A DNA stretch of 22,192 bases, taken from positions 1-22,192 of the forward strand of contig WTXI01000486.1 in NCBI GenBank assembly GCA_022376515.1. The letters are read 5' to 3'. The notes under the pieces were generated by a model that had not been told where the DNA came from, did not search any database, and saw only the letters and a program-made list of their open reading frames with translations. The stretch comes from Lactifluus volemus (taxonomy: Eukaryota; Basidiomycota; Agaricomycetes; Russulales; Russulaceae). The number at the start of each line of letters is the position of its first letter. The first letter of the stretch is position 1. Positions 9,263 through 21,000 of this stretch are shown one piece after another. Both the position numbers and the translations under genes were made by a program.

Positions 9263-10903
9263 ATGGGAATGGGGCATCCGTTGTCCAAGAGACCTACACA
9301 TTTCTGTACGCTCTTCAATTGCACCCAGTCATTACTCACCTCCCTGAAAATGCCTGGTTGCCAGTCTACTATAATTTGTCCTCCCCTCCTTAGAAGGCTC
9401 GGCCGACGTAAGCAGTTCCACATCATGACCCTTGTGTCCCTTATCTGTTCACAAACTTGCTATTTGATAGAGCTCAACAGCAATAGACGACCCTCACCTA
9501 TCCATATCCTCAATGACGACGTGCTTCTCAGGATATTTCATCTCTATCGGCTGGCCGGTCCAGACGAATATGAAGATGGACACGGGGTGACCATTGCTTG
9601 GTCCCACCAACGTTGGTGGTACAAACTGGCACACGTTTGTCGACTATGGCGAAATATTATTTTTGAATCACCATCACGGCTCGACCTTCATCTCTACTGC
9701 ACCAAAGGCGTGCCTGTAGAAGAAATGCTCGCACATTCACCACCTCTACCACTCACCATCGATTATCACACTATGGGTCCCCGCGAGATGACAGCAGAAG
9801 ATGAATCGGGTATATTTCTCGCACTGTCATACCGTGATCGCGTGCGTCACATCGACTTTTGGATGCTCCCAACTGTGGGCAAGTTCATCACGGTTATGGA
9901 TGATCCATTCCCAATTCTGGAACGCATGCATATCTATTCTCGGACCGAAGTGGTCCTTCCTGTAACGTTTCAAGCTCCCAATCTACGCCATCTCAGACTG
10001 TGGAGGGCTTCCCTTCCAATCGAATCACCCTTACTGACAACTACTGCCACGGGGCTCGTCACTCTCTCGCTTCTCAATATCCCAGCATCTGCCTATCTCC
10101 CTCCGAGTTATATACTTACCCGGCTTTCGCTTATGGCTCAGCTGGAGAGGTTGTTCATTGGATTCAAATCCCCTATCCCCAGCCGTGAGGTTGTAAGGCA
10201 GTCGCGCCAGACCCCGGACACGATCACACTTCCTAACCTACGCTGGTTTGTGTTCCATGGTGTGAGCGCCTATTTAGAAATCCTTGTCGCTCGGATCAGC
10301 GCCCCTTCGCTTAACACCCTTCATGTCTATCTTTGTAATCAGCTCTCTTTTCCTGTTCCACGCCTCTTGCAGTTCATGCAAACATCCCAGAATCTCACAT
10401 TTAGCGCTGTCCAGGTAGCTTTCGGCGAGCGTGCCGTTTCCTTACATGCGATCCCTTGGAAGGACCCTCCCTTATTGTTGCGGATCAGGTGCAGACATCT
10501 CGACTGGCAAGTTGCCTCTGCGGCGCAATTCTTTGATACGCTTTCACCTGCACTTTCTGTTGTCGAGAAAGTCGCATTCAGCTACCAAGAGCACAAACAA
10601 TCATCAGAATGGCACAACAATGTCGACCGAAGACAGTGGCGTGAACTCCTTAGGCCGTTCTCCAATGCAAAGACCATTCGTGTACAAGATGATCTCGTCA
10701 GCAAAATTTTCCGTTCCTTACCATCTGTCGATGGAGAGCCACCGCTAGAGCTCCTTCCGAACCTTGAGGAGGTTGGTTATTCGGGAGAAAGCGATGCTCG
10801 GGACGCAATTACCACATTTCTAAATGAACGACAAGTAGCGGGCCATCCCGTCAGCCTGCGCTTGGTGGATCGTTCGATGTTCAATAAGCATCGGGTTCTG
10901 TAG
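9263..10903 (+). CDS. F-box-like / leucine-rich protein
   Basis: Probably a substrate adaptor of an SCF ubiquitin ligase; target unknown. An F-box-like segment starts at PIHILNDDVLLRIFHLYRL (about 9502-9558) and continues through YKLAHVCRLWRNIIFESPSRL, a common layout in mushroom F-box families. The rest has leucine-rich-repeat-like strands such as APNLRHLRLW, LPNLRWFVF and LLPNLEEVGY. The frame is open from 9263 to the TAG at 10901-10903, 546 codons. The ATG at 9263 has a strong context (ACCGCCATGG); ATG 9350 is the alternative. A likely intron at 9408-9470 (GTAAGC to GATAG, 63 bases, phase 1) has no stop and is a multiple of three; removing it gives 525 residues and drops a hydrophobic stretch before the F-box. 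Neighbours give no functional clue. The class is fairly sure, the start and the intron less so. Confidence 0.8.
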   Translation: MGMGHPLSKRPTHFCTLFNCTQSLLTSLKMPGCQSTIICPPLLRRLGRRKQFHIMTLVSLICSQTCYLIELNSNRRPSPIHILNDDVLLRIFHLYRLAGPDEYEDGHGVTIAWSHQRWWYKLAHVCRLWRNIIFESPSRLDLHLYCTKGVPVEEMLAHSPPLPLTIDYHTMGPREMTAEDESGIFLALSYRDRVRHIDFWMLPTVGKFITVMDDPFPILERMHIYSRTEVVLPVTFQAPNLRHLRLWRASLPIESPLLTTTATGLVTLSLLNIPASAYLPPSYILTRLSLMAQLERLFIGFKSPIPSREVVRQSRQTPDTITLPNLRWFVFHGVSAYLEILVARISAPSLNTLHVYLCNQLSFPVPRLLQFMQTSQNLTFSAVQVAFGERAVSLHAIPWKDPPLLLRIRCRHLDWQVASAAQFFDTLSPALSVVEKVAFSYQEHKQSSEWHNNVDRRQWRELLRPFSNAKTIRVQDDLVSKIFRSLPSVDGEPPLELLPNLEEVGYSGESDARDAITTFLNERQVAGHPVSLRLVDRSMFNKHRVL

Positions 10904-12007
10904 CGTGTGGACGCTCAGGCTGCAGCAATGAAGCCAATTGGTGGATCGAGGTACGTCTCGATACAACTACGCATATATTAATCGCACTCACACCGTGACA
11001 CCCGCATAAGATTCTCTAAGTATAAATTTCTCTCCATACATGTCGGCCATCGTTATTCACGTTCCGAGCACGGTGAATGCGATGTATTTGCGTACACTGA
11101 GAGTCCCACAACAAGCGGATTGTGGAGCATCCTCAGGCTGTTGATTGGGATAACATGATGTAGGTACGGAACAAAGATAATGCTCCTGAGGGCGGCGAGG
11201 CAAAATCGGCATTGTTTGTCCTTACGATCGGTAATCCGTAAACGCTTACGCTGGGTTTATCGACGCTTTATTGTCCGGCAGCTATTTGATATTGGTACTT
11301 CCATGCTGCGAGTTTCGGGCGCGAACGGTGGCGTGTAAGCGTGGGTGTTGTAGGCTGCATGTTGGCGTCGACTGCCAGTGCCGGTGTTGCAGGCCATGTG
11401 TCGTCACTGTCATTGTCGGAGCCAGCCATAGAGTGGCCATCGGTGTTGACGTTGAGTCTGAGTGCGATCGTGTCCCAAGCTGCGTCGTTTTGGCATGACT
11501 ATTCCCCTGCACCAACAGGATGCTAGACGAACAAGCGGAAATCAAATGGACACATACACGGATGGTCATGTCACTGATGTCAGTGACTGACGGAACATCG
11601 CCGTCCTCCTGAAAACCACCTAGTTGCAATGGATTGAGAGAATGGCCAAAGGGAGATCAGTGTGTGGGTGAATGTGCTCATAGTCAGGATAAGTACACGA
11701 GAATTGCGGCGAGGGCAAAGATGGGGAGCATCGGAGTAGGTGAGTTGGTGGGAAAGTAGGCAAGGAATGGGCTTGGGAAGCCTGAGCGCAAGATGAAGAT
11801 ATGAGTCTTCGAAAGATTCAGAGTGATTTAGAAGCCCACCCGTCAGACTACTTGCCAGTGGATTCTGGCAAAAGACGCACCTTCAGCAGGTCAACAGCGG
11901 TGTCGGAATCTGCCGAGATAGGTTTTCCCACGACTCTCATTTTCTAATTTCTACTAAACCGAAGCGCGTTCTCTCCTTGAACACTCCATCGGTACGGTCA
12001 CGTTCTG
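10904..12007. other. Intergenic region between the F-box gene and midasin
   Basis: No supportable gene. Overlapping frames near 11271-11629 on both strands come from a GTTG/CAAC-biased stretch and have no domain motif. It should contain the F-box 3' UTR and the midasin promoter. The last part (11935-12007) is pyrimidine-rich, as in many fungal promoters. Confidence 0.5.
11570..11587. repeat. 18-base inverted repeat
   Basis: GTCACTGA, two bases, then TCAGTGAC: perfect 8-base arms. It is non-coding and about 0.5 kb before the midasin start codon. A factor-binding site is possible but unsupported. Confidence 0.4.
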
Positions 12008-12064
12008 GTCAGTAGTTGAGTTAGGGTTCACAGATATAGTAGGGTTTCTTACTTCTCATCGCAG
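12008..12064 (+). other. Likely 5' UTR intron of midasin
   Basis: GTCAGT at 12008 and ATCGCAG ending at 12064 bound 57 bases, the same size class as the coding introns, with a CTTAC/CTCAT branch-like sequence near the end. The first start codon follows 15 bases later at 12080. The sequence just upstream of the donor (11945-12007) has no ATG, so this intron would be wholly in the leader. Confidence 0.5.
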
Positions 12065-12079
12065 GCCAATCATATCTCG

Positions 12080-15000
12080 ATGATGTCCCTAGCCAGTCAT
12101 CTTCGGGACCCGCTTTCACTCGACCTAAAGTCACAATGGCTTGCTTTCACATCGAGGTTTCCAGGATGGTCCGCTTACTCTCAGATCAATCTCGACAACG
12201 CATCTTCAAAAGACATATTGTCACTGGCGTCAAAATTCCTTCTCCTTCCCTCCTGCATGACGATCGTCGCAGATACTTTTCGTCCCATCCTGCTTGATCT
12301 ATGCGCGCGTTGGCTGGAAAGTTCAGATGAATTAGAGGATAAGCTATCTGCTTTGTGTTGCTTGCTGCAACCTCATACGGAGATTTTCCCGTGCGTGTCC
12401 CACTATTGACACCCCCCTTCATGACTCACACTGCTCATAGCATTCTTTCGGCTTTTCTACAAGAGTATTTCCCTAATTCTGGCCCACTGTCTGCAATGTT
12501 AGACTCTGTTCCACCTGAAATAGCCTCCTCTACCCGCCTCCATCGTCTACTCCTTGCATATTATCGTATTTTAATGGCTAATCCTAATCTCCCAACCTTG
12601 TTTGACTGGCCACTAGAGCCCCTCTCTAGACTATTTTGGGAGCCACATCCTGACCCAGGAGTTCGCTACTTGGCCATACGATGTTACGCGTTGCAGAGCA
12701 GGATGAGCGAAGTGGAGAGGGAGAAGTTGGAGAAGTCCCTTATAGGATCTATGGACCATGCAGAATGCCCTTTGGAATTCGGCATAAACGTTCATGGACG
12801 TGTCAATATCATCGATGGTTGGCTCCTTCCTGTTGTCGAAACACAGCGAATTCACGATGCACGAAACGCCATCGCGGCTGACACATCGGACTTCTCTATG
12901 GGGGAGGGAGGTAACTCCATACAGCTTTCAGACTTGAGGTGCGTTTCTTCTGCCAATTTTGATATGATCTAACGCCTCTATAGCCCCCTGGTGACCAATA
13001 TCCACGGGGTTTTGATGTTTCGCCACCGCACGACTGTTGCGACCCCAACAACTCCCTTAGTACCCACTGATTCTGTGGTCAAAGCGTTACGCACCTTGGC
13101 GTTGTGTGTATCCCTCTGTCTTCCCGTTCTTTTGACCTCCCCGCCATCCTCGGGCAAGACACTTTTGTTATCTCACCTAGCGTCAACAGTATACCCGGGT
13201 GTTAAGAATCAACTTGTCACAATCAACCTTGCGGACACATCTATCGACGCGAGGTCTCTCCTTGGTTCATACGTACAATCCACGAGATTTCCAGGCACTT
13301 TTGAATGGAGAGAAGGCATTCTCGTGCAAGCGATGAGAACGGGGAGATGGGTCATTTTTCAAGGTATCGACAAAGGGAGCAACGAGGTGCTAGGGATTAT
13401 AAAGCCAATTGTTGAGTCCCTATGCCTGGGAAAGTGGATTGGCGGACGAGCGAAGCTTGCCATCCCAAATCGAGGAGAAGTGGTGGCGGCAGAGAGCTTT
13501 GCGATTTTTGCCACACGCTCACTTTCCGTTGCTTGCGATGGACACATCCCCACTCCCACGTTCTTTGGAGCGCACAAATTTCACGAGATCGTTGTTCCCG
13601 CCCCTAGTCACGAGGAGCTCCGCACTATCATCACAGCTTCGTTCCCAAAACTTTCTGGCCCTGCTGCGTATGGTATCACGACTCTGTGGAATGCCATCAA
13701 AGCAGTGGGGTTCACCGCTACCGACCGGGAGATAAGCTTGCGCGATCTGCGGAGATACTGCTCGCGCTTGGACACCCTCATCCCAGCTTCATATCACTCA
13801 TCGGATACCGATACTACGTATGATCAACTGGATCATGTTGGCGTACTTGTTTCTGTGTTTCCACATCCAGCCTTGCGCGAGGAGATGTTCCTGGAAGCCC
13901 GAGATATTTTCTTTGGCGCCGGATCCTTGACTACCGCTTCTCGCACACGCGCAACAGTTCTTGTCGCTATTATAGCTGAACATCTTGGTCTCACCCAAGA
14001 AAAGTGTGGTTGGCTCATTAGTCAACACGCCCCTGAGGTTGTCAACGAAGTAGACCCCAATGGCCGCATCACTGCTCTGCGTCTGGGCCGTATCAAGTTG
14101 TCGGCGTGGGAAGACAAGTCGAATATCATTCCTCTCCCGACGCGTCCATTCGCCATGCATCGTTTTGCAACCGTTCTTATGTCGCGAATAGCGACCAGCA
14201 TTTCTCTGGGCGAACCGGTACTTCTTACTGGCGAGACAGGCACGGGGAAGACTAGCGTCATCACTCAGCTAGCCTCCCTTCTCCATCGGCCACTCATATC
14301 TGTCAATCTCTCGCAACAGACGGAATCTTCCGATCTACTTGGTTCCTTCAAGCCAATCGACGCACGCGTCCCCGGCTCGGAGCTACAGCTGCAGTTCCTG
14401 GACTTGTTTCGGAACACGTTCAGTCAGAAGAAGAATGCGAAATTTGAAGAAGCTACATGGAAGGCCGTCAAGCAGGGGAATTGGAGACGAGCTGTTGGAT
14501 TGTGGAAGGAAAGTTTGAGATCAGCAAAGGATAGGATTCGTGACAAGCTGGGCGAGGCCACTGGGTACGTTCTTTGCTCCTTTGATCTGCAAAGACTCCT
14601 CATCTCCGGGGATAGCTCGGATATTATTGATTCGGAAACCCCCCGGAAGCGTAGGAGAACCGATCAAGTGCACTTCCAGGAGTCAGAGAGGAACTGGTTG
14701 ACCTTCGAGCGCGACGTTCTACAATTCGAAGCTCAATACGTCACGAAACAGGGCAAATTTGCATTTGGTTTCATAGAGGGCCCGCTTGTGAGGGCGCTAA
14801 GGTCTGGGGACTGGTATGTAGTCCACGTTCTCGCGAATGTAGAGAGGTTGACGCCACGTAGGATTTTACTGGATGAGGTCAATCTCGCGAGTCAAGAGAC
14901 ACTCGAAGCTGTCGCTGCAGTACTTCGTGACCCTTTGTCGTCCGTAACTTTGACCGAGAACGACTCTATGGAACCAGTCCCCAGACATCCTAACTTTCGA

Positions 15001-18000
15001 ATCTTTGCATGCATGAACCCAGCGACCGATGCTGGCAAAAAGGAGATCCCACCCAATATTAGGTCTTACTTCACAGAAATAGAGGTTCCCCCTCCAGACA
15101 CGGATCGGGATACGCTCTTAGCCATTATAAGCCAATATATCGGACCGTCAGCCGTTAGCGACAAGGCTGCCATCATGGATATTGCGGAGTTCTACACCGC
15201 CGTTAAGGCACTCTCCGCGGACAGACGTATAGCGGATGGATCTAACCGCCGGCCATACTTTAGCATGCGGACGTTGGCTAGGGCGTTGACCTTCGCGGCT
15301 GAAATTGCTAGCGCCTATAGTCTTCGAAGGGCATTGTGGGAAGGATGCTTGATGGCATTTACAATGACCCTGGACGTGCCAAGTGCGGAACTTGTTACTT
15401 CTCTGGCCAAAAAATATATATTGAATGGCGTCCGTAACATTCATCTTTTCCTCACAAGGGAACCCGCCCCGCCTCAGTCACAAGGAGACTTCATCAAATT
15501 TGGCCCTTTTTATCTCGAAAAAGGCGACATGGGTGAATTCCCAATCGATGACTATATCATAACACCATCTGTAGAACGAAAGCTGATCGATCTCGCGCGG
15601 ATCATCTCCACCCGGATGTTCCCCGTCCTGATCGAAGGGCCAACATCCAGCGGGAAAACAAGCACAGTCGAATTCTTGGCAAAAAGGACAGGCCATCGTT
15701 TTGTCCGTATCAATAACCACGAACACACAGACATCCAAGAATACTTGGGAACATACGTCTCCGATCCCATTTCTGGAAAGCTTGTTTTCAAAGATGGGCT
15801 TCTTGTCCAGGCACTACGCCAAGGAGATTGGATTGTCCTGGATGAATTGAATTTGGCACCAACAGACGTCCTCGAAGCTTTAAATCGCCTTTTGGACGAC
15901 AACCGCGAGCTCTTCATCCCCGAGACACAAGAAGTGATCAAGCCCCACCCGCATTTCATGTTATTCGCTACCCAGAATCCCCCTGGCCTGTACGCAGGCC
16001 GCAAGCTCTTATCACGTGCCTTTCGAGGTCGATTTTTGGAGGTCCACTTCGAAGATGTTCCCCAAGCGGAGCTCGAGACGATTCTGTGTCAACGCTGTCG
16101 CATCGCTCCATCTTATGCTCGATGTATCGTCGCCGTATTCCGCGAGCTGCAGAAGCGACGGCAAACTAACCGCGTTTTCGAGAGCAAGCAAGGCTTCGCG
16201 ACCCTGCGCGATCTCTTCCGTTGGGCTGGTCGGGACGCAGTTGGATACCAGGAGTTAGCGGAGAACGGCTACATGCTTCTTGCAGAGCGGGCCCGACGGG
16301 AGGACGACAAGAGCGTAGTGAAGAGCGTCATCGAATCCATAATGAAAGTCCGCATTGATGAGGCTACGCTTTACAGCTTCGATCGTTTCCGGGACGATAT
16401 GAGGGGCTTCCTGGGCTTCCATATTCCTTTGTCATCCAATATCTTCTGGACCAGGGCGATGCAAAGGCTCCTAGTACTCGTAGGCCGTGCCTTGCGCTCT
16501 AACGAGCCAGTTTTGCTTGTTGGTGAAACTGGTTCTGGGAAGACCTCCGTGTGCCAAGTCTATGCCGGTGCGGTCAACAAGCGATTGCTTGCTCTTAACT
16601 GCCACCAGAATACAGAAGCAGCAGATCTTATTGGTGGTTTAAGACCTATCCGCAACAAAACTGCCCTTGAAGCTGAAGCTTTTGCTGAAGCGTCTTCATT
16701 GCTGCTGCAGTATGGAATCTCTGGAATCCCCTACGACACCACCTCTCTCCTCTCCGCCATTGACCAATTGGAGAAGTCCCAACTTGTTGACCGAAGCAAA
16801 GTCGAGGAGGTCAGACGGAAGCTCCAACGGACGAATGGGATATTTGAATGGCACGACGGCCCGCTTGTCGAGGCCATGAAAGGCGGTGACGTTTTCCTAC
16901 TCGACGAGATTTCTCTGGCAGACGACTCCGTGCTGGAGAGGCTGAACAGCGTTCTGGAGCCAGCACGCACCATTGTACTTGCCGAAAAGGGAGGAGACAA
17001 TGCCGAGGGTTCTCTCGTTCAGGCGAAATCGGGTTCCAACTTATCGCCACTATGAATCCTGGGGGCGATTACGGCAAAAAGGAGCTGTCTCCGGCCTTAC
17101 GCAACAGATTTACCGAGGTCTGGGTGCCTCCTGTCAACGAAAGAGTGGACCTAGTTCAAATTATCAACTGTTCGTGGCGACACGATAGCCTCCAACCATA
17201 CACAGACCTCGTCCTCGACTTTATTGAATGGCTGGGTAGCCGCGTATCCGAGCCCAGTCTGCTGGGTTTGCGCGATATCATTGTCAGTTTTCGCATGGAC
17301 ACACACCTCAATTTTCTTCACTGACTCTGTTTTCCAGGCTTGGGTCAGCTTCTCGAACGCGATGCTGGATAATACTGCGATGAAGACGATGCCTCTCGAT
17401 GAGATCTTTGTAAGCCATTCGAGATACGACCATGCCCCGAAATTTTTTTTGATTATATTATTTTGGCTTACTCAGCATCATGCCGCTCATATGGTCTGCT
17501 TGGACGGCCTAGGTTCATTGCCAGCCCTTTCCGGCTACTCTCTGATATCCCTGCGCAAACTCAAAGACGAGGCCCTCTCAAAGCTTCAAGAACTGGCCCC
17601 TATTAGCCATACAGGGACCTCCCTTTATGATTCCAACCACGACAAAAGCCAGTTCGTTCAACTAGGCGCATTTGCCATCCCCCGCGGACCTCAGGAGCCA
17701 GCGCCCCATAGTTATAACATCCAGGCACCTACTACTCGAGATAATGCGATGCGCTTGGTTCGTGCCTCCCAACTTTCAAAACCCATTCTTCTCGAAGGGA
17801 GCCCTGGCGTGGGGAAAACCAGCCTCATCACTACCCTTGCTAATATATGCGGGTACCATCTGTGTCGCATTAATCTCTCAGATCAGACAGACCTTGCGGA
17901 CCTTTTTGGTGCGGACCTCCCCGTCGATGGAGGACGTCCGGGTGAATTTGCGTGGAAAGAGGCCGATTTTCTCAGAGCCATGCAAGAAGGGCATTGGGTT

Positions 18001-21000
18001 CTCCTTGATGAAATGAATCTGGCTCCGCAGTCTGTGCTTGAGGGGCTCAATGCAGTACTGGACCATAGAGGAACCGTGTACGTGCCAGAGCTAGGCCGGT
18101 CTTTTACACGTCATCCCTCTTTTCGTATATTCGCGGCTCAGAATCCCATACAACAAGGGGGTGGCCGCAAAGGTCTACCCAGGTCCTATGTTAATCGCTT
18201 TACGAAGGTCTTCATCGATCCATTAACGCCAGCCGACCTACTCCAAATCTCGAAGCACATGTTTCCTCAGTATCCCGAAGATTGGTTGCAACACATGATC
18301 TTGTACAACTCGCGATTGGAAGAAGAGACTTCTGTAAAGCATACGTTTGGGAGAAACGGAAGTCCTTGGGAGTTTAACTTGCGGGACATCTTTCGGTGGG
18401 CCTCTCTATTACAAGGAAGCGATCCGCCTCTTCATCCCGTGGAATATCTTCGCCCCGTGTATCTTTCCCGCTTTCGAACCGATTCAGATAGGGTATCTGC
18501 CCGCATGCTTTTCGACTCTGTATTCAACCTTTCCAGTGACTTCTTGTCTAGTGCGCCCCATCCATCCATCTCCTCATCAAACGTTCAAGTGGGGCATTTC
18601 GTCGAAAGTAGAAGGCAGTCATTTGCATCATCCTCTCGTCCCGGTGTCATACTCCAAGCCCACCTACCCTGGATCGAAGCCGTGGGAGTCGCGCTTCAGA
18701 AGGGGTGGCTTGTCATCGTTTCCGGCCCGTCTAACTCTGGAAAGACCTCCCTAGTTCGTGTATTGGCCGAGCTGACTGGAAATTCGCTGCAGGAAATCTC
18801 TGTTAATCCTGCCACAGATACCAGCGATATCTTAGGGAGTTATGAGCAAGTCGATGGCAATTTTTCCGCTCTTTCTCTCGTTCGTCGCGCACTCCAACTT
18901 GCTGAAAATGTTTCGCGTACCTCTGGTGGCTCCAAAAGTCGCACCTTGGCGAATCTTTGTCGATTGAGGACGGTTGTCGCCACCCCCCCTCCAACGGAGT
19001 CACTGTCCGATATTTTGCAGACAACATCGAATACTCTGGAAGGCCTGGTAGATCTGGACGACAATAATCTCCGAGAAAGGGCTGAGCTTCAAGAGAGGCT
19101 GCTCGTCGAACTCGCTGCGTCGAAGGTAGCTGGACAATTTGAATGGATTGACGGGCCCCTAGTAAGGGCGCTGAAGGAGGGACATTGGCTCTTACTCGAC
19201 AATGCCAATCTTTGCAGTCCATCGGTTTTAGATCGGCTCAATTCTCTGTGCGAGCCATCAGGTGTCCTCACCCTCAATGAGCGTGGTCCTGTGGACGGAA
19301 TAACTCCAGTTATTACCCCCCACCCGAATTTCCGACTAATTATGAGTCTCGACCCTCAGCACGGGGAGCTCTCTAGAGCGATGCGCAACCGCGGCATAGA
19401 AATTTCGTTATCTCTCCTGCGAACCCAGGAAGACGTGCGGCGCCTTCAAAACTTCTTTTCATTGCCGACATCTTTGCGTCATTCGGACGCAGGTTACGCG
19501 TCCGCTCTGGACTTCGAGCTAGTACGCAGATGTTTAGAGAGCGCATCATCCACTTCGGGATCTCCTGGTTGGCCACCTGCAACCACCCTAGTAGGTGATT
19601 CATCGGCCTTAGCTGTTGTTGACCGTGCTGCCTTAATTCTCCCACGGGACGTTCGCACTCTTCAACCTCCGTCTCTTGCGGTCCTCAATTTCTTTGTTCG
19701 TTCGATGATCCCTGCATATGCAAGCTACATGTCCCGATGTATTTCCGGACTTGGCTCATCTGATCGAAATGGCCCTCTGCGCAATTTGCACTTGATGCTC
19801 GATGAAGCCAGCGGTGACTCGATTTGGCCCAAGCTCAAGGCAATCCGAGAGTCGATCTTGCCAGCCTTATCCATCTTAGGGCCAACTCAGGTCAGTAACC
19901 TAACCTTGTTACCCTGCCTTTCAGCGTACGCGATAGTTATTGTCGCTACATGTACTGAGTGTTGGTCAAATCATACAGTCGATGGACTTTTTCATGAAAT
20001 CAACAACCGCCCTACCCTCGTTCACAGAATCCGATCATTTCACCACGAAATGCACGATTTTGCGCATATACGAACTCTTCGTGAGGACAACGTACGAGGA
20101 GTCGTCTTTGAACGCGCGAGATGATAATAAAACGGATGGGCTATCTCGTGAAGTTCTAACCTATTTGGATGACTTTACGAGGGCTATTAATGAACATGGC
20201 GCGAAGATACTGACACTTCGAGAGACATCAAGGCATTTTACAAAGTATGAATTGGTGAGAACGCTTTTTTCGTAAAAGCTCTTGAAAACTGAGAGCTTCA
20301 GGCGGAGATCCAGTTGACTATCGACCTTCTTAAATATACCGCCTATCTACGTCTCCAACTCGGAACCACTGTTAACATTTCCCTCTTACAAGCAGTGGCT
20401 TCATGGATACATGACGCTCTTCGGTCGACACCGATTCATCTCCCTGGCATCAAAACATCCTGGGAGCTCCTTTCGCGTGCAGTGGCATCCACTTCAGGAT
20501 TTGGATTGAATGACATATGGACATCCTGGATGCGCCCTATTAGTCTAAACTCTGGTTTTCCAGAGCTAGACCATGCGACTTCAGATGCAGTTGATAGTGG
20601 ATCTGGGCACAGTGGGTCTCGCCCTGTAAGGTAGCTACTTATTGCCTAACTAACTCGTTTTCAGAAACCCGATTCCAGCTATCAGAGTTCATAGCTACGA
20701 GGAGTGGGACTACCCCTCCGCTAACCACGGCGCTGATAATGACTTGGTTCCACATGGGCAGGTGTGCACACACCGTGTATCAATCCGTCTCATCACTAAT
20801 TTCTCTCTTATTAGGACGATAGACCTGGGTTATCCAAACTCGAAGGTCCAGTAACCAATGAGATTTCTGTCATCAAGGAGCTGGGCATCCTTGCACACAT
20901 GCCTAATGGTGACTCACTTTCAGTACGTGGGCAGTTACGTCGACTTTAAACGGGCCTGACGAAACACAGAGTCTAGCTTCAAATCATCGATTTGGCATGT

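Noticed and set aside
9004..9426. 140-codon ATG-started open frame on the minus strand
   Set aside because: It overlaps the F-box gene start and the hairpin, and shows no domain. Its Ser/Thr/His-rich end looks like the antisense of non-coding DNA.
11271..11629. Overlapping open frames on both strands in the F-box to midasin gap
   Set aside because: They come from a biased GTTG/CAAC stretch. Low-complexity composition and no motif.
17052..20124. Separate genes starting at 17052 and 17224
   Set aside because: They are continuations of midasin: AAA4 sensor region, AAA5, AAA6. The splits come from the frameshift and from the intron at 17283-17337.
20612..20664. Shorter introns with donors GTAAGG (20626) or GTAGCT (20631)
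   Set aside because: They give 39- and 34-base introns; the first leads to a stop in nine codons and the second to a frame less like the family. Donor GTGGGT at 20612 gives a 53-base intron and the sensible reading KTRFQLSEFIATRSG.
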